From the NCBI GenBank assembly GCA_004194705.1, contig SADC01000904.1:670700-734699 (forward strand): DNA of 64,000 nt, in the 5' to 3' direction. The notes under the pieces are model-generated. The model saw nothing but the letters and a program-made list of their open reading frames with translations, did not search any database and was not told the origin of the DNA. Source of the DNA: Ditylenchus dipsaci (Eukaryota > Nematoda > Chromadorea > Rhabditida > Anguinidae). Positions 22,401-32,800 of the stretch are shown piece by piece; position 1 is the stretch's first letter, and each line of letters begins with the position of its first letter. The position numbers and the translations under genes were made by a program.

Positions 22401-24165
22401 ATTGCTTAGAAAAGATGTGAACAGAATATTTACTTCTACCGTATTTCCTCTAATAAGGCGGCCTGCTCCAAAAAGGCGGCCCGCTCTAATAAGGCGGCCC
22501 TCAGGAGGGAGGTTGAAAAATAAGGCGGCCTGCTCTAATAAGGCGGCCCCTAAAAATTTTATTCCTATTCAAAATTGTTTTAAATGCGCCGAATCCTAAT
22601 TTTCATACTTTTTGATTGGAATTGGTCACACCCTAGTCTATGACTGTTTATCATTCATTGTTATGACTGTTGTTATTACCTCTTAGTTCAAAATTTGTTG
22701 TTAGAGAATTTAAATAAATTTTGAATGAAGGATGTTTGAAATATAAGGCGGCCTGCTCCAATAAGGCGGCCTGCTGGAGGGAGGTTAAAAAATAAGGCGG
22801 CCGCCGGCCTTATTACAGGAAATACGGTATTTATTTTTTCAGTTAAAATAGCTCCCGAAGTTAAAGTAGCTCCCAAAACTCTCGCACTAATCTCGCTCAA
22901 CTAAAAAAATAAATAGAAGTAAATATTCTGCTCACATCTTTTTTAGGCAACTTCTATTAGTGCATATTTCAGTAAAAAAAGATTTTCAAAAAATGAATTA
23001 AAGTTTGCATAAAAATGACCGTCGAAAAAAGACCGTCGACCATCGGTCTAAATTTCGGTCTCTCTTTTTGAACAACAGCAGGGCGAGATTTTTTTAAGCA
23101 CCCACCTACGCAATCATGCAAACTTTTTTTTACAAATCTGACTATGCCAAAAGATTCAAAAATGAAAGTTTGCTGTGAGTTGTAAAAGCAGATTTTTATT
23201 TGGTTTCAATTTGACACCGAAAAGTCAAGCTGAAGATGAAAATCTCGCTTTTTCCATTCTGCATCTCTATGTCTGATGCAAAATTCAATGTGCTTTCTAA
23301 TAAAAATAGGGCTTTTTGTGGGCCCGGTATCTGTTTGAAATTGTTTTAAGGACTTTTTTCCTGTTTAGAGGCTCAATTCTTAGACTTTTAAATTTCATTT
23401 GCGGAATTTTTTCTGCAGGGTGAAAGAGCTGTCCATTCTGCTAAATCCTGTCCATTCTGCTTCTCCATTCTCTGAAAGTATATAACTTATAAATACTGAG
23501 CACAAAAAAATACTTACAAACACCCAAAAGAAAAAAATACTCACTTTTCAGGAATTAAAAAAACCTAATAATCCAGAAAGGACTGAGGCAAATTGTGGGA
23601 AACATAGGAAAAACAGCAAGGAGACAATCAACACATATAAGTCCCATTTATCTTTATCAAATTGACAAAATATAGCCAACATAACGTTATTAGGCTGCAA
23701 TTTTCCTTTCATTTTATTAAATTTTTAGTTTAAAAGAGTCGCTGTGCACCAAAACTCCAATGCTGGTGCTGCCTATGTTTGCTGAACAGAGTCATAATGC
23801 AAAATATGTGTTAAAATATGGCATTGGAGGTGTGCTCAACAAGTACAATCTCAACAAACACAATATTTTGGAGGGTTTGAACAAGGTAAACAATATTACC
23901 TACCAATAATTTACATCAAAAACCCTATTTACAGGTGTTAAGCAACCCTAAATACAGCGAAAGGGCAGAAAAAATGTACCGAATATTCCTGGACAGACCC
24001 ATGCCTGACCTAGATGAAGCTGAATTCCACGTGTCCAGAGCCATTAAAATGAAAGATAGACCTATGTTCTTCCAGAGAACAGCCATGGACATGTACTTGC
24101 TCAAATATTTACATCTGGAATTACTGATATTCGTGGTTCTAGCACTTTTTATAATCAAACAGTAA
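19401..24165 (+). CDS. UDP-glycosyltransferase (subfamily 2), 9 exons, three 1-nt deletions
   Basis: Exons: 19401-19539, 19595-19820, 20107-20271, 20320-20460, 20516-20644, 20758-20852, 20898-21138, 23729-23885, 23935-24165. Signal peptide MRLFSSCLVFSTIWLIHL, then the acceptor domain with DVKSHLGS (catalytic His) and LASAGHQVTLFHPTSEK. Exon 7 gives [19 protein letters not shown] and [19 protein letters not shown] then LTHGGLK; exon 8 LCTKTPMLVLPMFAEQSHNA completes the UDP-sugar signature. The last exon has the membrane anchor LELLIFVVLALFIIKQ with a basic tail. Compared with the intact copy at 26813, exons 1, 3 and 6 are each exactly one base short (in CCTTG, GATGCTAC and CCCAAGAG contexts), which breaks the frame. 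The 2.6 kb intron 7 is full of nested inverted repeats. Either a recent pseudogene or an intact gene with sequencing deletions. Confidence 0.85.
21975..22235. mobile_element. Palindromic insertion inside the left arm
   Basis: Arms: AATCAAATTTGATTATTAAT, CAAAATTTTTGGGTGTGTG and TTGCTAGCTGTCAAAAGCAA at the left pair with TTGCTCTTGACAGCTAGCAA, CACACACCCAAAAATTTTG and AATCAAATTTGATTATT at the right. It is absent from the matching right arm of the host repeat. Confidence 0.7.
22437..22829. mobile_element. MITE, TACCGTATT-TIR family, GGCGGCC-rich
   Basis: TACCGTATTTCCTCTAATAA at the left; CGGCCTTATTACAGGAAATACGGTA-type end at the right. Both arms carry repeated AATAAGGCGGCCTGCTC units. It lies at the centre of the larger nested inverted repeat. 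Confidence 0.8.
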
Positions 24166-24195
24166 TTGGCATTATTATGTGATACTCAGAAATAC

Positions 24196-24201
24196 AATAA
24201 A
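24196..24201 (+). terminator. Poly(A) signal AATAAA
   Basis: 31 bp after the stop codon. The 3' flank (24166-24256) is base-for-base the same as that of the UGT ending at 35889. Confidence 0.7.
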
Positions 24202-24256
24202 ACCTACCAACTTTGTTCGCACAAAATACTGGTATTTTTCCAGAAAATTTAAAATA

Positions 24257-25690
24257 GCACAACTGCCTGACATTTTCGAATAATAGTCGACAGTGTTGCT
24301 GTCAAATTCTTCACACGACAAAACCGGCAAAACCTTCTTTGGAATAACAGTCGTTATCCTTACTAGTTTTTGTTGCTCATCTTTTTAACTTCCACAATTA
24401 CAAATTATTTGCAATAAAATGTATAAAAAAAAACAACAGAAAAGAGGAAGAAGTTTGTGTTCAACTGTATTGACTTTTTTCAATCAGTTTATCACTAACT
24501 AACACTGCTACTAATTTGAATCAATTAGTTAGGCACTGAATTCTCGTCAATGGACAAATGGTTGACAAAGTTTTTAGTATACCAAAATTTTATATAATAT
24601 ATTTTCTAATTTTGTTGTTCTTTGTTGTCAAATAGATTTTGCTTTGCTATTCCTTTTTTCTTTTTCTCAAAGAAGCACGGTGTGTCAAATTGGCGAAATT
24701 CGTAAATAGAAGCTTTCGTGGCAGTACCCAAAATTTTAAAATTTATGAATGTGGCAAAAGTGGACTATAAATTTTGAATTTTTTTAATTGCTTGTTTTTA
24801 CAACAGTTTTCGTGGTATCACAGAAAATTTAAACTTAAAAGAAAGCTGTCACATAAATTAGAATAAATTCAATTTTTTTCATAGCTTTAAATTTTCATTG
24901 TGAAATTTTATAAATTTTCTGCTTATTTTAAAATAAAGTCCAAAAAAAAATGCGAATTTTTTGAACTCTCAGGTTCAAATCCTCCTGGTTGCACAACCTA
25001 TTTTTTACTCCATTTGTTTTCATTTTTATGTACAATTTTGGTATCAAAGTGATGCTCAGACTCTTATTTATCTAGCAAGACTATCAGCGCGCGGTTTTAC
25101 AACTGCTCTGGCTAAGTCGCAGACCAAAAAACTACCTGAAACCTGCTTTTTGTTCGAAAATCCATCATCTTTGGGTTCTTTTCACAGGTTTGATTGGCAT
25201 ATATTCCACTCTTATTTGTCACTGCCTATTTTCTCGATGCTCAAGGCATCTAACTGTTAGACTAGAGTCAATTAAGCGTAATGGATCGTTCACGGACTGC
25301 GACTTAGACTGAGACTTAGATTAAGACGTTTTTGGCTACATGAATACCTTTCGGTCTGAGTCTAAGGCGTTCACGGAGTGAGACTTATAGGGTTCTCACA
25401 GTGACTTGAGCTAACTCAAGTGAACTCAAAAGCTTTTTTCGGCACAAAGTACTTTGAAAAGATAATGAGACTAGAGATTGAGACTACAAAAGCCGAAGTT
25501 TTCGCTGGTTTCTTTATTTTTATGGTCATTTGTTTGAATTTGAAATCGCAAATTAAGGAATTTGACAACAGTAAAGCAGTGCTAGTAATAGTTGCAATCG
25601 ATTGCTGATACTTTTTAGTCCTACAAGTGACTTAACTCGCTAAAATGGATCTTAAAAATAGGGTTTGCATCCATGGGGTTTGACCTTGAG
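24257..25690. other. Intergenic, AT-rich; short CGTTCACGGA repeats
   Basis: A 99-codon frame at 24961-25260 has no recognisable domain. At 25285-25390, CGTTCACGGACTGCGACTTA and GCGTTCACGGAGTGAGACTT form a diverged direct pair around GACTTAGACT/AGTCTAAG inverted blocks. Nothing else is supported. Confidence 0.4.
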
Positions 25691-26150
25691 AGTTTAAAAT
25701 ATGGACGAGACTTTTTTCTGCCCGCTTCTGGCTTTTTTCTGCCCGTTTTTGCTTCTTTCTGCCCGCTTTTTTGAAAATGATCAAAAATAACTCCAATTTG
25801 TGATAATTTTTTCATTCTGAGCTGCACCAGTATAGAAAATTCCCTAAGGAATCCGAATTTATTTGCAGAATTTCCAAAAAGCTTTTGGCTGCTGAGATGT
25901 GACCATTTATTGCATGCAAGAAATTTTTTTGCCTAAATTCTGCAAAGTGGCCGAAACTAGACAGCCAAGAGCTTTTTAGAAATTCTGTAAACAAATTCGG
26001 ATTTCTTAGGAAATTTTGTATACTAGTGCTGCTAAAAAAAATTATCACAAATTGGGATTATTTTTGATCATTTTCAAAAAAGCGGGCAGAAAGAAGCAAA
26101 AACGGCAAAAAAAAGCCAGAAGCGGGCAGAAAAAAGATTTATCCTTTAAA
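25691..26150. repeat. 460 bp inverted repeat with TTTTTTCTGCCCGCTT units
   Basis: The left end has three tandem (CTT)TTTTCTGCCCG units; the right end has the inverted CGGGCAGAAAAAAG. Inner arms pair via TTGTGATAATTTTTTCA and AATTATCACAAATTGGGAT and via GAATCCGAATTTATTTGCAG and CAAATTCGGATTTC. Centre near 25900. Confidence 0.75.
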
Positions 26151-26441
26151 ATATTCGCATTACGATTTGCAGCTCACCTTTAATTTTTTTTAATTTTCAC
26201 ACTATTTGATAGCCTTGTGATTTATTTTCTAACGAGAAATCATTTATCTCAAAAAATTTTAAATCGTAGCAGAAATGGGTGAAGTATAAAATAAGCCTAA
26301 CATCCACGTAGCCAGGGGAAGAGGTCTAATCGGGTTTCACAATCCCTATACCCTACAATCGGGGCACCCATAAGGGTGCTTTAGCCCCCCCCCCCTAGGG
26401 ACGCCTCCTTACCTTCTGAAGTAAATCTAAAGCTAAAGAAA

Positions 26442-26564
26442 TACCGTATTTTCTCTGACAGTAGCCCTCCCTCTGATAGTAGACCACCCTCTAATAGTAG
26501 CCCCCCCCTAGGAGGGGGGTTGAAAAATAGTAGCCTATGGGCTGCTATTAGAGGAAATACCGTA
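26442..26564. mobile_element. MITE, TACCGTATT-TIR family, 123 bp
   Basis: Starts TACCGTATTTTCTCTGACAG and ends ATTAGAGGAAATACCGTA. Interior is AGTAGCCC repeats. The final bases read ACCGTA instead of ACGGTA. Confidence 0.7.
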
Positions 26565-26801
26565 ATTCGATTTTAGTTTCACTTTTCTGTGCTACTTTTG
26601 TTTACAATTTTTTTTATTTCAAGCCTAAATATTTTTTCGATAACGATGTTGAAATTTTTTAGTTATTTTTTTTATTAAAAAGCAACAATAGGAAGTTAGA
26701 ATTATGGATTATAGAATTATGAATTATTACGTTTTACAATTTTCCTTCTAAGTTGCTTTACATAGCCCTCTCATCACCATCTTATTGACCATACAAATTA
26801 A

Positions 26802-26807
26802 TTGCAG
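26802..26807 (+). promoter_or_regulatory. Trans-splice acceptor TTGCAG before UGT start
   Basis: Same TTGCAGCAAACATG context as at 19390; the 30 bp upstream (CTTATTGACCATACAAATTA) also matches the paralogue in diverged form. Confidence 0.6.
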
Positions 26808-26812
26808 CAAAC

Positions 26813-29800
26813 ATGCGATTATTCAGCTCATGCCTGGTATTTTCAACCATTTGGCTGATTCATCTAAGTGGTGTAAACGCTGGCCGAATTCTAATGGGTG
26901 TTTCTCCAGACAACAAAAGTCATTTGAGAAGTATGATGCCTCTGCTTATGAAGTAAACTAAAAACAAAATATACATAAAATACGTGGCGCGGCAATTTTT
27001 TTCCGGACTTTATTTGCTCATAAGTTCAAAAAAGTTGCTCATCTTTTTTTGCTAGATAGCCCCTTTAATTTAATTTTGTTTGCGCGTTAAACTGGCTTGT
27101 TTTGTTAGATTTATTATTATTAATTATTTGAAGAAAAAATGTGCTACTTTTTGAGGATTTTTTTTCTAACTGACCAAAAAGATGGAAAAATATTGATTTT
27201 TTGCGATATTATAAGCTTTTTGCACGCTACTGCTACTGACGTTGACGCATTTTCCCAGTCTACAATCATTGTCGTAGATGGCTCTGTCAAACTCTTTTTG
27301 GGGAAGATTGTTGAATGACACTTCAATTCTGTTTTCAAGTCATTACAACTTTGCTGTGAGTAGACTTGGCTGTAGACTTGATTTTTCTGTATTGATGTAT
27401 GATGGGTCATTACTGATAGGTCGCCACACAAAAAACTGGCTTATCATTAAGGTCTCAGATCATTCATCCAAAAATGCATTAGGCGCATCCATCATCAAAC
27501 GTTCCTTATTCCGTCGAATTCCAAATGGTGCCGGAACTTTCGCTGGACAGTCTTAGGGGATTGACTAGAAGGCGCCGCCCCGTTACGCGGGAGAAAACAA
27601 AAATCAGCATAACCTGGGTACTACCAACACATCTACCATCGAGGTACACCATGTGGCTTCCACCATCTAGTTACTAACGCCTGGACACCCCCACCTGGGT
27701 ACTTCCAGTTGGGACCATATATATCGATACCTGAACACTACCTCCTAACTACTACCACTACTTTGGTACCACGACCTAGGGGCCGCCACCAGAGTACTCC
27801 CACGTAGCTAACCCACCTGTATGCCAGCCTCCGCAAACTCCGAGGTGGTTAACCCCACCTAACTGCCACCCGCTGGGTACACCCTACTTACAGTAGCAAC
27901 ACCTGGGTATCCCACCTTGGTACCACCCTATAGACGCCACACCCTCGTTACATTCACCGGGGCGCCACCCCCCTGAGATATACCGCCTCGATACTTCTAC
28001 CTAGGTACTCCCATCTGATACTCCTATCTAGGTAATACTAACTGGGCGCCACCCCCTCGATATACCCATCTGGTATCCCTAACTGAGCGCTAAGCCGTGG
28101 GTAATACCCCCTGGGTACCCCCAATTGGACGATACTCCCTGGTACCCTTCAGCTTGGTATCTCTACCACCTGAGTACCCACACCTGGGTTCTCCCACCTG
28201 ATAGTTCTATCTGAGCACCACTCACTGGGCGCCACTCCTGCCCCATCTGAGTACCCCTCTCCTGGGTACTCCTCCTGGACACCTCATCCTGGATACTACC
28301 ACCTGGGTACCCGCTGTGAACCACCAACTTAAACCGAGAGCTGAAAAAAAGGAACAAAAGAGAAAAGATACCTGAGGCCAAAGCGAGGGATTAAGGAAGA
28401 ACACGGGGTCAGTTCTGTGTGCATATTTAACCGTTTTCTATATATTAATACGTGAAAACGCGATGGACGCGCCGATAGGCGCCTGTGGCTGAAAAGTTCA
28501 AAAGAGTAAGGGTAACACCAAAAAACTGCAAAAAATTGTTGAGCGAAAGGTAAAAAATTGGAAAAGATTATTCTTCAATTCTCGATATCGGTAACTGAGC
28601 GCCACACTTGGGTATTTTCGCCTGAGCACCACTGAGTGGTTATTTATCTGAGTTGAACAGCCTCGTAACTTCTGTAACACCACCCAGTTACCCCTAAGTA
28701 CCCCACTTGTTACCTTAAAAATGAATACCGTATTTTCTCTATTAATTACCCGGGTAATTATTTTTCAACCCCTAAAAAATCGAAAAAAATATATTTTGAT
28801 TTTGAAATTTTCGTGTGCTCAACCAAAATCTAAAAAGTGGAATCAACTAAGTTCGTGGTGATTAAGAGAACACAAAAAATAGATTTGCAAAATAATTTTT
28901 TTGACCTGAGATACAGGGTGCCTATGGGGGGTAATTAATAGAGAGGGGTAATTATTAGAGAGGGGTAATTAATAGAGAAAATACGGTAGCCACACCCAAC
29001 GGAGCATGATCTCGGTGCAAATTTTTGTCTAAAAGATAGCTATGTTCTGCGCTACAAATTAACAAAGCGCTTTTTTGAAAAAGCTTTCTTGAAATAGAAA
29101 ATTTCTTAAATCTAAGGGTTTTTTTTCTTCTAAAATTCGGATGATTACTGAGATTAATATCGATAGCCAGCCCTAATGGAGCAAGATCTCAGCGTGAACT
29201 TTTCTTTAACACTCGGTGGACGCCCTGAAACAAAGGTATCTTCGGGTGCAAAAAGATAGCTAAGATTCTGCGCTACAACGTAACAGAGCGCTTTTTTTTT
29301 AAATACTTTCTCAAAAGAAATTTTTTCGAGCAATCAGTAAAAGTAGGGGTTTTTCATAAATTTTAGGTGAGTACCCAGCTTAAAATCGATAGCCAGCCCC
29401 AACGGAGCATGATACCGGGCCGAATTTTCATTCAAAAGTAGCTGAGATTTCGCGCTACAACGTAACAGAGCGTTTTTCAAAAGAAAATTCAAAAGAAATT
29501 AAAATAATATTAGATGTTCAAGTTAAAAAAACATCCGCATCCCGACAGACAGGCAGAAAGAAGACTTTTGACAAAGTCAAAACGATGGTAAAAATCTCGT
29601 GCCGTTCATCCTACAGCAATGTGGGTAATATAGGAAGACAAATGCAGCTGAAAAATAGACTTTTAATGGGTTAAAAACAAAAAATAACACAAAGAAGCGA
29701 ATGTGAAGAAGCAGTAGTGAAAAATATTTCGTATTTTTTCAAGTTTTTTGAAGAAAAGCAATTTTTTTAAATAAATAATAAAAATTCTAACACAACAAAC

Positions 29801-32800
29801 CTTTTGAACGCTCAAACAAAATGCAATTGGAGGTACTATCTAGCGAAAAAAAGATGAGCACTTTATCAGTGACCAAATCGGGAAGAAAAATTGCCGCACC
29901 CTGTAAATTAGTTTTCACTGGGTGCTTTAGATTAGCAAGTGCTGGTCACCAGGTCACCCTATTTCATCCCACTTCGGAAAAAGCCATTGAGTTTGGCGCA
30001 AATATCACTCCGATCTATGTAAAAATGACCAGAAGAGAGAGGAAAGACACCGACAACATGATCTGGAGACAAACTTTGCATGCGCCTATGATTGGCATTG
30101 TCTACACCATTCTGTCTGAAGCTTTTGGAGAATTCGTGACTAACCATTCTGAAATTGTGGGTTTTTTCTTATAAATCTGGCTTTCCGCCTTTTTAAAAGA
30201 TTGATGTCGGACTCATTGCAGGACTCTACGTTCCTTGCTTTTTCAATTTTTGATTTTCCTTTAGTCTATAGTCTTCATTTGAATTTTAGTTTTTTCTCTT
30301 CGATTTATGAGACTTTTACCATTGAAATATGATGCTCTTCGTAAACTCTTTGGTGTCTCCATATCTGAGGACGGCTTTCTTTTTTTTCTTTTGCTTTCCT
30401 CTTTTCGTAAATCTAGTGACATTTTATAAAAGCTACATGATCTAAAGACAAAGGCTAAGTGTTATCCAATTTTGACCCAAATATATAATTTGCAGATAAA
30501 AGACACCCTAAACCAGGACTATGACCTAATCATAGCCAGTGCCCTCTTCAACATCCACTTCTTTGCTTTTGCTGAAATTCTCAAACGACACCAAAATGTG
30601 CCGTTTATACTTTTCGCCAGTACCAATGTCTTTAGTTCAGATGCCTACAACAATGCTATGGGTAATTCAATCAATCATGATTATTTAATCTTACACCAAA
30701 ATTTTTAGCCCAAAACTGGGTGACCTCACCTCCAATGCTTGGGTTTGAGCCAGAAGACTTTCAGGACACATTTGATGTCTCTAAATTTATGACTAGACTC
30801 GTCAATGTAGGTGAACACCTGGGAGAATTAATAGCAATGACATTTGTTGGTACGTATGCTTGCTTTAAACTGGGTTTTTGACAGCATACTTGATGGTCTT
30901 AGATCACATAGTATTACCCACTCCAGTGGCCAAACTTACTGGAAAAATTGACTTCAGATTTTCAAAGATTTTTAAGCACTCATCTATCAAATTTTCTGAT
31001 GCCATCAACAATTTGGGACTTCCTGCTGCATGTGGGTTTGCTTTATATAGTACAAAATTTAGAGGTTTTTGAATTATCGAAAGAGTCCCTTTACGAAAAA
31101 TAGCAACTTTCCAATATTTTCACCACTTAGCTGGGCGCTCCGCCGGCTTGTAGATAAGCGCCTGCGCCAAGTTAATATTTGCTGAAAATATATATATTTC
31201 TAACACGAAAAGTGTGCACACTTTTTGTCTCAACGTGTCATACTGGTATACTTGAATGTCTTTTGAGTCATTCAAGAGAAGAAATCGTAAAAATCAGTTA
31301 GAAACCGCCGTCTTTAGGTTAATCGCCGGCTCCTCATAAGCGCCAACGAAAATTTTAAGCTCCGACGCTTGAACAATCCTGCATGCGTCCCCCCCACCCC
31401 CTGGCTACGCCAATGGAGTCATTTAAAAAATTAAACAATTCTCGTCATTCCAACTTACCGACACTTATATAACTTTAAAAAAATTCAGTAGTGGGTGATG
31501 CAAAATTCATAGGAGCTCATTGCGGAAAACCCTCTCAACTATCTAAAGAGTTTTTGGACTTTGTAGAAGACTCCAAATCTAAAGGTGATTGTCACACAAA
31601 TCTTTTTCTTACTTTTTTTACCTATTGCAGGCACAATTTATATTGCTTTTGGTACGGCAGTCCCGTGGGATTCTGCACCAGAAGAAATCAAAACTGAATT
31701 CTTTGATGCTTTGGACCAATTAGTAGACTACCGAATTATATTTGCCTACAATGGTCGATTCCCCGACAGATCACTGCCACCACATCTGAAACTAGTCAAA
31801 TGGGCTCCTCAACTAGAAATACTCCAAGATACCAACACTAAAGTGTTTCTTACTCATGGAGGGCTCAAAAGGTATGAAAAATACTGTTTTGGAGTCAAGT
31901 TTTGCTACAGAAAGTCATTATTTCTGAAAAAATTCTAAATCCTTTCAGAAAGTTATACCTTAAATATATCACATAAAAAACCCACATTCATTACAACAAA
32001 AACTATGGAGATGATTTTTTGCTTTTTTCAGAGCTTGTCCATCGGCTATGCTGTCCAGCTTGAGCATTCGGTTTAGTGATTTGGTAAAACGTCGACTCGC
32101 TACAAATTGTGACTCGCTACTGCGACTCGCTACAATTGCGACTCACTACTGCGACTCGCTATACTTGCGACTCGCTACTGCGACTCGCTACAACAGAAAA
32201 GGGGTTTGATTTTTTTGGTATAATCTTTTTATGAAAACAGTCGACGCTTGATTTAAGGACAGCCTGGGGACCGCCAAACCCTGTCCTTGAATCGAGTGCG
32301 TCCTTGTATCGAGCGACCTTAAATCGATCGTCGACTGTATATTACTTCAAAGGTTTTCTTGTTTTAAAGGTCCTGAGTTCATACATGAATCATGAGGTAC
32401 CCATCTGGTTCACGAAGCGGAAAATTAAATTGAGTCAGATTTAAAAACTTATCGTCCTATCACGCGTGAAATAGTGTAAATATCCAACCAAACCAAGTGG
32501 CCAAGCCAACCAAACCAATTTTTTTACGTTTTTCATGTCCCGAAACCTGTTCTTATGGAATGATTCGGACATGCTAAAGATGGTTTGATAATAGTAATAT
32601 AAGGTTTTGTATGGTTTTTTGAGTATTGGGAAATAATTGATTCTGCCAATACTCGATTTCACCAAAACTCGAGAAATACTTTACAAAACGGCATTTTGCA
32701 ATTATCAGACCATCTTCAGAATACACGAATTAGTCCAGAAAACAGGTTTTGGAACATGAAAAACGTGAAAAAAAAATTTTGACCCAAGTGGACGACCATT

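Larger units (their letters stand above)
21839..23283. repeat. Nested inverted repeats filling intron 7
   Basis: Outer arms (21839-21975 and 23130-23283) pair via GAGATGCAGTATGGAAAAAG and CTTTTTCCATTCTGCATCTC and via GACTTTTCGGTGT(T)AA..GTTGAAACCAAAT. A second arm pair (22236-22436 with 22909-23128) continues the match inward via TTTTATGCAAATTTTAATTC. Two complete palindromes are inserted, at 21975-22235 and 22437-22829, like nested dolls. Confidence 0.8.

Noticed and set aside
24961..25260. 99-codon frame, and a tRNA-like GGTTCAAATCC at 24972
   Set aside because: No domain recognised; no D arm, anticodon stem or acceptor stem can be paired upstream of the T-arm-like motif.
28163..28404. Minus-strand frames of 60-72 codons, Gly/Arg/Val-rich
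   Set aside because: Translation of the C-rich minisatellite in intron 1.
32085..32195. Regular short repeats resembling a CRISPR array
   Set aside because: Units are contiguous minisatellite copies with almost no spacers, in a eukaryotic intron, with inverted copies 1 kb away.
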